The translations under genes and the position numbers were made by a program. A stretch of DNA of 64,000 nt from Megalonaias nervosa (taxonomy: Eukaryota; Mollusca; Bivalvia; Unionida; Unionidae), in assembly GCA_016617855.1 (NCBI GenBank), contig JAECUM010093662.1, positions 1 through 64,000 on the forward strand, in the 5' to 3' direction. Below, piece after piece: positions 26,191-35,786 of this stretch; the first letter of the stretch is position 1; every line of letters begins with the position of its first letter. Below the pieces are notes generated by a model, which searched no databases, had not been told where the DNA came from, and saw only the letters and a list, made by a program, of their open reading frames with translations.

Positions 26191-26831
26191 AAAGTTTCAA
26201 TACTATTCTCCTACCTATGTGGGAATAAACTTAAGTCCCAAATCATCCCTTTTCTTCAAGAAATATCCCCAGCAATGGGACAGAGGAAATTAATTTTTAT
26301 TGACACCAACCACAATTCAATGCCAGAATCCTCCTAATAATACAGGAGATAAATCTTTGATTTACTAATTTCACAAAATGCACCTTTTTGAAACTTTAAC
26401 AAAATATTTTCACAAAAATTGTGAACAATAAAAAATGAAACTTCAGTGCACATCTGTTCCATGCACATAATTAACCAACAAAGTTTCAATCAAATCCTCC
26501 AGCCAATGTGGGAGGAGATGGGATATCAATATAAATCCCCAAAATCCCATTTATTTGGTACATTTTCCTGAAATTTCGTTCAAAATAGACTAGTGAAGAA
26601 GAGGCAGACAGAAAAAGAGGTCGGAAGAAAACATTAAGGAGTGGACAGGCATGGGATTTTGGAGATTCCCAAAGGGCAGTAGAGAACAGGGAAAGATGGA
26701 GAGAATTGGTTGTAAAGTCAACTGTGGTGCCCCAACGACCTCTTGGGTTAAGGGATTGATGATGATGATGATGATGATGACCATGAGTGGAAAAAAGTTA
26801 AACTTTATTGCACATCTATACCAACCACATA

Positions 26832-27030
26832 TCTAGCCTACAAAGTTTAAACCAAACACAACCAGCCTACAAAGTTTAAATCAAACAACCAGCCTACAAA
26901 GTTTAATTCAAACACAACCAGCCTACAAAGTTTAAACTAACACAACCAGCCTACAAAGTTTAAATTAAACACAACCAGCCTACAAAGTTTAAACTAAACA
27001 CAACCAGCCTACAAAGTTTAAACCAAAAAA
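26832..27030. repeat. 29-bp tandem array inside family C
   Basis: About seven copies of 'aaccagcctacaaagttta' + 'aaccaaacac'. This unit is a recent expansion of part of the family C unit. Confidence 0.9.
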
Positions 27031-27250
27031 AAAAGCTGATAAAGTTTAAATAAATCATCTAATAAGTACATGAAGACAAGTGAGGATAAATTAAATTTTG
27101 AAAATATCAAATTTTTGACAACTTTTCAAACAATTTCCCCGAAAATGAGCCAGATGAAAAGAGTAAAACCTTGCTATGTATTTACACCAGCCACAAATGA
27201 AGACAACAAATTTCAATAAAATTCTCCAACTATTGCTGGAGAAAAGAATG

Positions 27251-27554
27251 TGTCTGTGATTTGGATTTTTAATCTAACAATTTTTTAGTCATATAGCTAC
27301 GATGTCTGCATTGTGGAAGTTTATAGTGATGTCTAGCACTGGGCCATCATTCCATGTAGCATCATTTCCCACCCGGTCACATTATCCTGACACCAGGCCA
27401 ATCAGTCCTAACACCAATCTCTTAATGCTGAGTGCCAAGTGAGGCAGCTGCTAGTAACATTTTATGTCTTTGATATGACTTGGCCAGGGTTTGAACCTGT
27501 GGCCTTCCTCATCCAAGGCGGACGCTGTAACCACTTAGGCCACCAAAGCGGTCT
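27251..27554 (-). mobile_element. tRNA-derived SINE, near full length
   Basis: The minus-strand head at 27554 begins agaccgctttggtggcctaa, with a B-box-like ggttcaaaccctgg, and the body continues to 'aaatccaaatcacagac'. Flanks gctggagaaaagaatg (27235-27250) and gctggagaagaaatg (27555-27569) form an imperfect ~15-bp target duplication, supporting LINE-mediated retroposition. Confidence 0.85.
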
Positions 27555-27750
27555 GCTGGAGAAGAAATGGTGATGTCTTTTTTTAAAAAAATTTTCAAGA
27601 AATGTTCACAAAAATGGGCATGAGGATAAAAGTAAAACCTTAATGCACATTTGTACCAACCACATATTTATCTTACAATTTTCATTAAAATCCTCTAAGC
27701 AGTGTGGGAAGAGAAGATATCACCAGTTTCATCATGAATGGATGGACAGA

Positions 27751-28869
27751 CAGACAATTAATCAGACAATCAGACTGACTGATGCATTGAGGTAACAGCA
27801 ATATCCACACTCTTGGCAGAACAAAAACCTGGAATAATTAAGTCCTAGACTAGATAACATGAGAAACTGAATAATTAATTAGATTTTTTTAAATGGAGGA
27901 TATTTGACGTATTAAAAAGTGAGAATTCAAGGAATAATAACTCTACAGTGATACAATTTATATAATTTGTGACAAATTCAGTCTGATCTAAAAAATATTA
28001 AATATGATCATGTTGATCTCTCATGAACAGAATGAAATTTAATACAATCTATTTGAACTAGTGGTATTTGTTTCTTCTAATTTTATATGCCCACCAGCAA
28101 TTTCGTGTTTTTGTTGTACTTGCTGGCTGCGCAGTATAGATGAAGCAATGTAATTATCGAACATGAAAGTCTATCCATTGTAAACTGAATGCTTCTGTAT
28201 ATCCTTTACTTTCATTTACTGATCACTTAGAGATATGATTTCTTTTTTCTGTACATATTGGAATCATAAATAATTATACTCCTCTTAAATTCACAACCAG
28301 CTGAATTTCTCCTGAAGTTTGAAAATGAGGACATATTCCAGCAAAAGTACAATGAATGAAACATTCTACACCCCATGTTTAACTGTATTCTATGGAGGCA
28401 CTAGTAGGGCATGCTTGACGTTGGAGATGCTTGACCAGCATGTCACAATGACCTTGACCTCAGGTCAAGGTAAGCGATCTTGAACTAAATTTATTGTGCA
28501 GAAACTATTCTTATTACACTTACTATGACCTTGACCTTTTACCTTTAGACCCCAGATTGAATTTTATATAAGCCTAAAACAGATTAATCATACCAAATTT
28601 ACTTGATCTATAATGAAAAAGCCTTAAATTATTTTTGTCGTCTAATTTTTCATACAAAGAACTTCTATTAAAATTGAGGAAATTTTAGGTACCTAAAAAT
28701 ACTAATTGTAAAAACGTGTTTAAAAATTACAGACAATACAGTATACAATATGTGCAGCACCTGAGACCATGTCCACAATATCAAATATCTGCACTCTGAA
28801 AAGAGTGAACACCCATTGAGTGACCTCTATATCTCACATATGATAAAACCAGGTTAAGACAAGAACTTA
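27751..28869. other. Intergenic, no gene; TGACCTTGACCT repeat at 28430-28570
   Basis: Two copies of 'tgaccttgacct' ~95 bp apart belong to the dispersed repeat also seen at 1870-2040. The spaced TGACCT half-sites look like nuclear-receptor elements, but the repeat context makes function doubtful. Confidence 0.5.
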
Positions 28870-29174
28870 AAAGTTAAAGACCTTCATGCAAGAATATTTT
28901 CTGCCAAATTTGATCAAATTCAGTTTAGTAGATTTTTAAAAGTTGTTTTAAGGTTTTCTCTTTTTAGTAACAGTGTCCGTATTTTTTTTTTAGCAAACTT
29001 TCATCAAGTGTATTCAGTTTAGAGGCCTTCATGCAATAATGTTTTTGTTAATTTGGTCAAAATACTGTTCAGCTGGTTATTTCAAAGAAAATGTTTAAAT
29101 GTTGTTCTATTTCCAGTAACAGTAGCAACATTTGGTGGCAGATGGATATCATTTGTATGAATGTCAAAAATCTT
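28870..29174. repeat. Family A repeat, left part of the Polinton target site
   Basis: Contains 'ccttcatgcaataatgttt', 'atttccagtaacagtagc', 'atatcatttgtatgaatgtc' and ends ...aaaaatctt. The repeat resumes at 49635 with atctttatgctgcaatgctt and continues 'tgttaaaattctgttctgag'. Removing 29175-49634 and one ATCTT gives an uninterrupted family A repeat. Confidence 0.8.
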
Positions 29175-29470
29175 AGTAGTAAATAAAAAGGAGGTTCTGG
29201 CTCAGTAACCTCAAAAAAGCTCCAAACAAGTATAATAATGTCTTTTTGGCCACCCCCTTGGGACAACCCTGTCAGGATATACCTAAACACAAGATTGTAT
29301 TTGGGATGACAAATCTGTGACTGTCGTACAAACTGTACTTGTTTGGATCTTTTTTTGGGTACTGATCCATAAGCCCTCCTATTCTATTGCTACTGATAAT
29401 AGCTATCATTAGTTTTTTTTGTTGGACTATTTATATTTTTAGATAAAATTTATATTACCACTTCACCTAT
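29175..29470 (+). repeat. Left terminal inverted repeat of the Polinton
   Basis: It aligns with the reverse complement of 43390-43635 plus 49604-49634. Shared blocks: the terminal AGTAGTAAATAAAAAGG, 'ctccaaacaag', 'ttttggccacccc', 'gggacaaccctg', 'gatatacctaaaca', 'ctgatccataa-ccctcc', 'tactgataatagctatcat' and 'agataaaatttata'. Relative to the right copy it has ~65 extra bases (about 29295-29360) that resemble an inverted piece of the repeat itself ('gtacttgtttgga'). Confidence 0.85.
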
Positions 29471-29929
29471 TGTTAAGGTCTCAACAGTAGATATCAGGAA
29501 TATTTCATCATCATGGTGATACAAACAAAACTTTATTATCCCACTTACTTGACGATGACTTTCAAACAAATCTTTCATCATGATTCTATTAATTCTGTAT
29601 TTACTACCTGTAGAAAACACTTCTGACTAATCAAGATTGATTGTTAGTGTATTTTTTTTGACTGATTGGGTCATTGGAGTTATGGAATCTTTTTGATAGT
29701 TCCTTACATAACTGATCAAGATAATTAAAATATACAGTCACCTGTTCGTACAAGTGAAAGTTTTCGTTTGTCAAACTTTCTAAAGCATATACCAGAAACT
29801 TCATTGTTAATTTCAACTGTTATTGTCAATCATTAGAATTTTAATCTTGCTGCTATTGGCATCTGTCACTGTTAATTTTTCAAACATTTATACTTTATTT
29901 TTAGGCAAAATTTCATATTTGATTTATAC
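29471..29929 (-). other. Sequence between left TIR and polymerase; one doubtful 61-codon frame
   Basis: The minus-strand frame at 29631-29816 encodes a helical-looking, Leu/Lys-rich peptide with no domain I recognise. Nothing else is visible. It could be a small Polinton gene or chance. Confidence 0.3.
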
Positions 29930-31100
29930 TTAATCTGAGAAAATAATAACAAGTATACAAAACTTTCTTGTGCAATAATGACCGAGCGCAAGTGTGTCGA
30001 CGCCATTATCACAACACCATTTGTCATCAAAATTACTCAAACCGTGTTTAACAATAACGTCAGTTTCAAGTTTATGATGATTTGTTCAAATTGCCATTGT
30101 TCTAACAAAACTAACATTACCGTCAAGTGCGTATTTGTAATCATCGAATTTCATAAAATATTTTAACATACCCGCGCGGTATTCCTTTTGCTTCTTATGT
30201 TACTTTGTTATTGGATAATCTTACTGCATACATTTTACTGGGCAATCCAACAAATTCAGATATTGGAATAAAGTTTGTTTAGTCTTTGAATTTGCCAATT
30301 ACTTTTTTATTAGCATTATCCTGAAACCCACCGTCGCGAGGATAATCTGACCAATCAAACAGTTGTCGATTATCAAATATTTCCTGATAAATATCGTCAT
30401 ACATTATCTTGTATACTAGTGAGTCAGTATCGGTAAATAATAATTTACTTGACGGCCATTGTGTATTGACAAAATTATAGTGAAAATCGTACATAAACCA
30501 CTTGGATAAATCAAGTACAGCAGCGCCAAAGTAAATCTGCTTATTCAACTTCAAATTTGTTTTTCTTCATTGTACTGCAACAAGATTTTCGTTAAATATT
30601 TTCATACTGACAAAATCAAAGTCTGATACAAGTTTGTTTCGTCAATTAATATCATTGACAATTTCAATATTAATGAGCTTTCGAATATTCTCCATTGTCT
30701 TACCAAAGACAGAATTATTCATCAACTTGAAAAATTTGTTTTCGAAATCTATTGTTGCAATTGTTCGTTGTGCTGTATTAGAATTAAAATAGCCGCTCAT
30801 CAAAGGTGATTGATTAAAATTTAACACCCGGTGAACTTTCCTTAATACTAAACCAGAATCAACTGCTAGTTTTAAATTTTTGTAGTACAAAACATAATTT
30901 CGTTTGTCCAACAAATTTGGTACGAGTTTACTTACCATTGAGTTTTTTCTGTCACCAGCTATTACTTGTTGATTTTCTGATAACAAACGTTAATCGATAA
31001 TCATTGATTCTGCACAGAATGGGTAGTCGTTGTGCAGGTCGTATAACAAAACAGGATAATCGAGATCAACTTCAACAAAATCCGAAAATGATACTGAACG
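29930..31100 (-). pseudogene. polB: Protein-primed family B DNA polymerase, C-terminal part
   Basis: Polintons encode a DNA polymerase of the protein-primed B type (Pfam DNA_pol_B_2) that replicates the linear element. Reading minus from ~31075: VDLDYPVLLYDLHNDYPF, then NNSVFGKTMENIRK (motif B region), LSKWFMYDFHYN, TDTDSLVYK (motif C with both aspartates), NKKVIGKFKD, EFVGLPSKMY and near the end DTLALGHY, all characteristic of this family. The palm and C-terminus are present, but the N-terminal exonuclease and ~600-700 residues are absent. At least four in-frame stops (near 31000, 30640, 30570 and 30277) occur without loss of frame over most of the gene, so it decayed mainly by nonsense substitutions. 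A homing-endonuclease gene on the other strand begins where the polymerase similarity stops. Confidence 0.9.
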
Positions 31101-31109
31101 TACCGAGAT

Positions 31110-31733
31110 ATTCAGGAAAGATTTTATTTATTCACTGTTTTGTAATGAAATTCCGGAAGGACAGCAAGTGTATCATGTCAACGGTGCAGTTACCAAAGAC
31201 AATATCGCAAATTTACCTTTACAAAACGAATATCAGCCTCATCCTGTGTTTGATCTTTACGAATCAAATGATCAAGGTTTGATCAGACATATTAAAACAA
31301 AAATGTTGTTGGTAGAATGAATCAAAATTGTTATTTACAAGTTGTTATTAGAGATATCAAAACTAGACAAGTTTCTTATTTTTCACATCGTTTTGTGTTT
31401 GAACTATTTAACGGTTCTATTCCACCGAGATTAGTAATCAACCATATCAATAGCATTAAAACCGACAATCGGTTGGAGAACTTGGAGTCGGTTACTCAAC
31501 AAGTAAATGTGGAAAAAGGAAAAGGTGGTGATCTTAATTTTAGATGTCCAGCTCGTCCTGTGATATCAATAAACTTGGAAACGGGTTAGGGAATAAGGTT
31601 TAGGTCAATGAAAGCTGCGGCAAAACATTTTGATATTTATCCAATGTCGGTTATGTTTGTTCCGGATGGGCTTTATAAATCAGCAACGTCACAATCAACT
31701 TTCGAAAGAATAAGTTTTAAGCACGATAATTAA
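31110..31733 (+). pseudogene. NUMOD4-HNH-NUMOD1 homing-endonuclease-like gene
   Basis: The first frame contains DLYESNDQGLIRHIKTK, a NUMOD4-like DNA-binding segment. After a frame change near 31300 comes SHRFVFELFNG, then INHINSIKTDNRLENLE at about 31436-31485, an HNH_3-type nuclease core (H-N-N pattern). After an in-frame stop near 31587 follows IRFRSMKAAAKHFDI, which fits a NUMOD1 helix-turn-helix. Free-standing HNH endonucleases of this type spread by cutting allelic sites, and are typical of phages and large DNA viruses. It lies antisense to and directly next to the truncated polymerase, so it may have invaded that gene. Its stop overlaps the stop of the convergent small gene at 31730. 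A frameshift and a stop make it inactive. Confidence 0.75.
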
Positions 31734-32023
31734 ACTTTCTTCAGGATTTTGATTAGTTCTTCTGGACTAATACAGGAATGACACTACAACATTACTGTGG
31801 CCTTATCGTATACAACAAAAGAAACAATTTCTTCTTGCAATTTTTTTTCTGCCTCGGTCAGAAGAACTTTGTCATTACCGCTGTTTACTAAAACAAGATT
31901 AACAGAAACGTTATCTTGACCTAATCTAAGGCAACATTTGCGGACTGATTCTTCAAGTTCAGTGCGATTACCAATTGTCGCGTTTTCGTGATATCTTACC
32001 TCGTCCATGTTTATTTCCAACAT
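31730..32023 (-). pseudogene. Small uncharacterised Polinton protein
   Basis: Starts at the ATG at 32023 and reads ~79 codons rich in Glu/Leu/Val, e.g. TEAEKKLQEEIVSFVVYD, then an in-frame stop near 31786 followed by CHSCISPEELIKILKKV to the stop at 31730. The CHSC motif and conserved-looking helix continue past the stop, so the original protein was ~97 residues. I do not recognise a function. It is divergent from the gene starting ~32030, suggesting a shared short promoter, and convergent with the HNH gene. Confidence 0.6.
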
Positions 32024-32029
32024 TTAGAC

Positions 32030-32575
32030 AAAAGTAAAAATAATACGGATCTGATTAAAAGATTAGCTGATATTTACTCACCAGACAATGATGATATTAT
32101 TGTCAAAACAAATATTGATTACACAGTCGACGACAAAGTCGTTGATGATGAATCTGAGTTTTGTTGACGCATGACGACAACGATGACAACGACAACGTTG
32201 CCGTAGATAATTTTATAATGACCGACTACAACGACATCGTAACAGTTGTTGATAAAAAATCGTACGGAAGATCAACAACTGGCAGATATGATGTCAAGTA
32301 TCACATTGCCAAAAAATAACGAAATATAATTTTACGGTTGCAGAAAATCAATTATTCTGGCAATTGATCAAACCTTTAATGAAAGTTAAAGTACCAGGAC
32401 GACAAAAAAGTATAAAATTCGATTTTGTGTTTGTCAGTATCTTCAACTTGATTTACAAAAGCGGAGCTATCACAGAAGAAAGACAATCGTATTTGATATC
32501 TCTTTGCAAGCCAGTAAAATGTAAGTCGGTCTTACTCAAATACGAAGAAGTTTACAAAAATATTATTTTTTTAAA
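32030..32575 (+). pseudogene. Asp-rich uncharacterised protein with conserved-looking C-terminal domain
   Basis: The frame starts with NNTDLIKRLADIYSPDNDD and is very acidic until a stop near 32164, continues after a frame change with TDYNDIVTVVDKKSYGRS, and after another change near 32312 with NQLFWQLIKPLMKVKVPGRQ and KSIKFDFVFVSIFNLIYK. These blocks look like protein-coding sequence but I cannot assign a family. Open frame continues to 32699, but from ~32570 it is antisense to the integrase chromodomain, so I end the gene at about 32575. Confidence 0.5.
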
Positions 32576-33440
32576 TGCTGTTGGTTGGTACCCAAATATT
32601 AAATTTGTCTCTGTAACCGCGCCATTTGATAAGACTCTTCTTGCCAGGTTTTCTGATTACTCGTTCGATAACGAATACATCTTGATTTGTCCGCTGTAGT
32701 TCCTGTTCGTAAAAGCTACCAATTACTGGTTCGCCCAGCAAATCTTTAGCGCGTGACAGGAATTGTCATTAAAACTTTATCAACGACAAATATTTATTCA
32801 GTCCAGTTTCTGGTAAAACCTTTTTCAAATATTTGTTTTTGTTAGTGAAATTCCGACTCTGTCGCCGATCTTAAATTTATGTCTCCCGTACATATTTTCG
32901 GTTACCAGTATCGGACTTTTAATTGCGTCATTTGGTGACATCTTCCTATCACCAAATAAAAGGGTTCTGTTTCGTATCGTTATATTTTCGATATAATCTG
33001 CGGAAGATTGTCAATGTATCTGTTGGTGTTTTTCATTGTTAAATGTTGGTGGATTTTTTCGTTCAGAGTTCGGTTAAATCTTTCTACGATTACGCTCTTG
33101 CCCTCATTTCCGGTAATATATTTTTAATATTGTTTTGCGTAAGAAAATGTTTAAACCGTTTATTGAAAAAATCAGCGCCGTGGTCAGTCCATATTTTATT
33201 TGGTTTACTTTCTGTACTTGTTATTATCGGAGCGAGCGCATCAGTTATCGATTTTCCTGTTTATCTGTAACCGGAATACTGAGCACGTATCTACTAAAAG
33301 CAACAATAACATTACATAAGTATCGCTTGTCATCGTTGTACTTTGACAGACTAGACATATCTACTAGATCTATTGCCCAAATATCGTCAACGGCATTTTA
33401 GACAACCTTTCGTCGTGGAAACTTTTTTAGATTTGTGTAA
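32568..33440 (-). pseudogene. int: Retrovirus-like (rve) integrase with C-terminal chromodomain
   Basis: Polinton integrase inserts element DNA into the host genome. Minus-strand blocks in order: DIWAIDLVDM (first catalytic Asp) near 33380; YLCNVIVAFSRYVLSIPV; TDHGADFFNKRF (second Asp) near 33180; GNEGKSVIVERFNRTL (catalytic Glu) near 33100; KFKIGDRVGISL near 32860; and a chromodomain with VFVIERVIRKPGKKSLIKW and 'WVP' near 32580-32680. The DD(35)E core, SH3-like region and chromodomain order is standard. The blocks are spread over several frames and include stops. Upstream the reading continues into a PLA2-like region (33387-33901), which may be the N-terminal part of the same protein. Confidence 0.88.
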
Positions 33441-33901
33441 CTGAGACGCAAGATCATTGTATAATCCGCTAAGCACAAGTTTATATTTTGTTCCAATCAG
33501 ACCCTGCACTAATTTTCTGTCAATGCGTTCTCGCATTCCACTCGGTCTCATGTCATGTAGTTCGTTTAACATTATTTTATCGCAACAGGGTTTGTCTTTT
33601 CATTATCGCGATAACAAATATCGTGACGCATCGCGATAGCATCAACTTGATTATAAGGCTCTTGTCCCCGCAGAGGATTATCATTTTCGTCTAGTTGTGT
33701 ATCTAGCGGATTATGCTGACCAGTGTATGTGTGACCGGGCAGTGTCCAACCGCCGCTGGGTTTTGGTAATCTGCCAATAAGTTTGTGGATATCAATTCCT
33801 CTGCCGATTACTTCTCGGCGATTACAGCGTTTGCAATAGGTAACTATGTTATCTTATTCGAGAACCAGGTCTAGATCACAATTACAGTTGCATATTTTCA
33901 T
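33387..33901 (-). pseudogene. Cysteine-rich + viral phospholipase A2-like domain, upstream of integrase
   Basis: From the ATG at 33901 a Cys-rich start (ICNCNCD), an in-frame stop, then YCKRCNRREVIGRG (possible zinc site), WTLPGHTYTGQHNPLD and VDAIAMRHDICYRDN. The His-Asp pair in RHDICY and the preceding glycine loop match the viral phospholipase A2 fold (Pfam Phospholip_A2_4, parvovirus VP1u type), which permeabilises endosomal membranes during parvovirus entry. The calcium loop is not the textbook GPGN. After a frame change near 33570 the reading MLNELHDMRPSGMRERIDRK continues the domain and leads to LHKSKKV just before the integrase core. Whether it was one fusion or two genes cannot be settled by eye. 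Confidence 0.72.
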
Positions 33902-34439
33902 TGTTATTTGATTTGTCGGACAAAACTGAAATATTATTAAGAAATTTTTTATTTTTTATAATATTCCGAATTTTCCTGGTTTTTTTTTTTACCATATTTA
34001 CCTGTTTTTTTTTATCAAATTTACCTGTTTTTAACCAAATTTACCTGTTTGTTTTTTTTCGGCCGATTTCTTGATTTTTGATGGCAAAACCCCGAGCGAT
34101 GCTCTAGTTGAATTTCGTGATTTCCGATAAATTTCATAATTATTTTTAGTCAAACACAGAGAAAAACAAGAAAGAAAAATCAAGAAAAACAAGAAAATTG
34201 GAGTAAAAACGTAAGAAAATACAACAAAATCATGAAATTCAACTAGAGATACGTTCGGGTTTTTGCCCTCAAAATTATGTTTTTCAGACTAAAAATTATT
34301 GCTTTTTGACGTACATTTTACACTAAAAATGAGAAAATTGGCCGTAAATCAGTAAAAAAAAAATAAGAAATTTGGAGTAATTTCTATAATACTTATATTT
34401 TTTCTTAATATTTTATTTGTTATAGATCAAATTATTTTT
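33902..34439. other. Intergenic AT-rich region with long inverted repeat
   Basis: The arms at 34076-34123 and 34227-34275 are inverted copies (blocks tctagttgaatttc and ggcaaaa-ccc) with a ~100-bp A-rich spacer. Preceding it is a short direct repeat of 'aatttacctgttttt' (33990-34050). It sits between the integrase start and the virion gene cluster, so it may hold promoters or an internal foldback element. Confidence 0.6.
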
Positions 34440-34581
34440 TTACTCATTAACCAGAATAAGTTTATCGTTAATCGGAATTATATCTATTCCCGATCCAGCG
34501 ACGGCGACTGCGTCTTTGTAAATGGTCTACTTTAGAAACATACTTTTCTTTCTGCCGCAAATAGCACAAATACTTTTTAAC
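34440..34581 (-). pseudogene. Small CxxC protein
   Basis: The frame starts MMLKSICAICGRKKS and, after one in-frame stop, continues IYKDAVAVAGSGIDIIPI to a stop at 34440. The CAICG motif suggests a single zinc-ribbon half or metal site. About 46 residues. It is downstream of the protease on the same strand. Family unknown. Confidence 0.55.
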
Positions 34582-34693
34582 ATCATTCTATTGGTTTTTT
34601 TTTTTTTTGTGGTTTTTTTCTGTTCGCTCCTCTGTGTTGGAAGTTTTAGTTTTACCTTTGAGACAATATGTTGTAATTTTTTATATTCGATTG

Positions 34694-35110
34694 TCACATA
34701 AAATTAATCGCCTGCTTATCATTGTCTGCACTTAGGTATTTATCAAACTGCAGGATGAATTTAAGAAAATTATTTGAATCAGACATTTGCTTAACAAACA
34801 TTACACTATATTAACCACAAGCAGAAGTTCCGACTGGCTGCAATTGATTAGAAGAATAATTTAATTTTTTTATATTTTCGTTGAATATATTTTTGATGAC
34901 ATCACTTGGCGGAAGCCCAAATGAATCAAAATAATTATTTTTATACACAGCAACCCAATGCGTACCTGATCAGTCATTGAAATTCTGAATATTTATTACA
35001 CACGAACCCGACTCTGGTGCAGTATCAAGTTTATCTTTAGAATATACTCCGTGAAAACGTTATACTGAGTTTGATTTGTCAAGTATTTCAAAGTTACTTA
35101 ACGGTGACAT
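34694..35110 (-). pseudogene. pro: Adenain-like cysteine protease (maturation protease)
   Basis: Polintons carry an adenovirus-type cysteine protease (ULP1/C5 fold) that would process capsid proteins. From the ATG at 35110: MSPLSNFEILDKSNSV, a break, then GTHWVAVYKN (catalytic His), YFDSFGLPPS (Asp), NQLQPVGTSACG (oxyanion Gln and nucleophile Cys), then an in-frame stop right after ACG, followed by YSVMFVKQMSDSNNF and the end at 34694. Order and spacing of His-Asp-Gln-Cys match the family, and all four residues are retained although frame breaks and the stop kill it. The length of ~140 codons is short compared with the usual ~200, mostly at the C-terminus. Confidence 0.88.
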
Positions 35111-35121
35111 TCTTCGAACAT

Positions 35122-35311
35122 TTATTTCCTTGTTCCCGGCAAAATCAGACCGCGACCATTGACTCCGCGGCCGATCCCCAACAGATTCGGAAGGAGACTG
35201 CCCGCTATCCCGGCTAAAAGTGGACCAATAAATCCGCCTTGCATTGCTTTTGCGCTGCGTCTGGTTGTTGTTCTTGGTTTGCTCGTTGTCTTTTTCTTTT
35301 CTCGCTGGCAT
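35122..35311 (-). pseudogene. Small basic/hydrophobic virion-type protein
   Basis: A Lys/Arg/Thr-rich start (KKKTTSKPRTTTRRSAKA) is followed by GGFIGPLLAGIAGSLLPNLL and a glycine-rich end finishing LILPGTRK. The ATG at 35311 is in another frame, so a frameshift follows the first few codons. The basic-then-amphipathic layout resembles core or membrane-active capsid peptides of adenovirus-like elements. The role is inferred. It lies 11 bp upstream of the protease. Confidence 0.6.
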
Positions 35312-35359
35312 TGTTTATCTGTTACTGTCACACAAAATCAAATGTTCGAAGAACATCGA

Positions 35360-35750
35360 CTACACGATTTGTTTGATACCGTCTCCGGCCACCGCTTTTT
35401 TTAGTTGCTACTGATATTGCTCCTGATACAGCTGCCATTCCTAGTGTTCCGAGCACAGGCAGTAGTTTTGGTAATATTTGTTTTTGCCAACCTTGCAAGT
35501 GCTGGTCCGAGAAACCCACCATGCCGTGCCATTGCTGTTATTTAAGCCATTGAAAAATTAAACACGAAAGTCCTTCCTTGATCAAGTTTAGTTATTTGTT
35601 GTTTAGTTAACATCAATTTGGTTGACATTCCATAATAAGATTTGGATTAATCTTAAGAGAAACAGCACGCCGCTTGGCAACCGCAGCTGACAATTTCTTA
35701 ATTTGTCCTTGACTCTGGTATATTTCTTTTGTAGTGTATTTTGTTGTCAT
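35360..35750 (-). pseudogene. Minor virion-type protein with GGFLGP segment
   Basis: From the ATG at 35750: TTKYTTKEIYQSQGQIKKL and AVAKRRAVSLKINPN, frame change, STKLMLTKQQITKLDQG, one in-frame stop, then MARHGGFLGPALARLAKT, frame change, LPVLGTLGMAAVSGAIS, frame change and the end at 35360. The helical basic N-terminus and Gly/Ala-rich hydrophobic C-terminus recall the downstream small protein (GGFIGPLLAG) and conserved Polinton minor proteins. At least three breaks. The function is unknown, probably a virion component. Confidence 0.65.
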
Positions 35751-35786
35751 TATACTTGTTGCTTGATAAAACTGAAGAATGTTAAC

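Larger units (their letters stand above)
25350..27750. repeat. Large diverged array (family C), ~200-300-bp period
   Basis: Recurrent blocks: 'catatctagcctacaaagtt', 'tcaataaaatcctccaa', 'tgtgggaggagaagggat', 'ttcaagaaatttcccc', 'aatgggccagaggaaa', 'taaaaccttattgcacat'. Blocks recur at about 25365, 25920, 26190, 26480, 26830, 27190 and 27650 with heavy divergence. The minus-strand frame at 25366-25725 overlies it and has no recognisable domain. A SINE at 27251-27554 is inserted into the array. Confidence 0.65.

Noticed and set aside
32576..32699. Plus-strand continuation of the gene starting ~32030
   Set aside because: Antisense to a clear chromodomain of the integrase; treated as a shadow.
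35159..35404. Plus-strand frames antisense to the virion cluster (also 37409-37784, 46091-46575)
   Set aside because: Shadows of the minus-strand virion genes; no independent motif.
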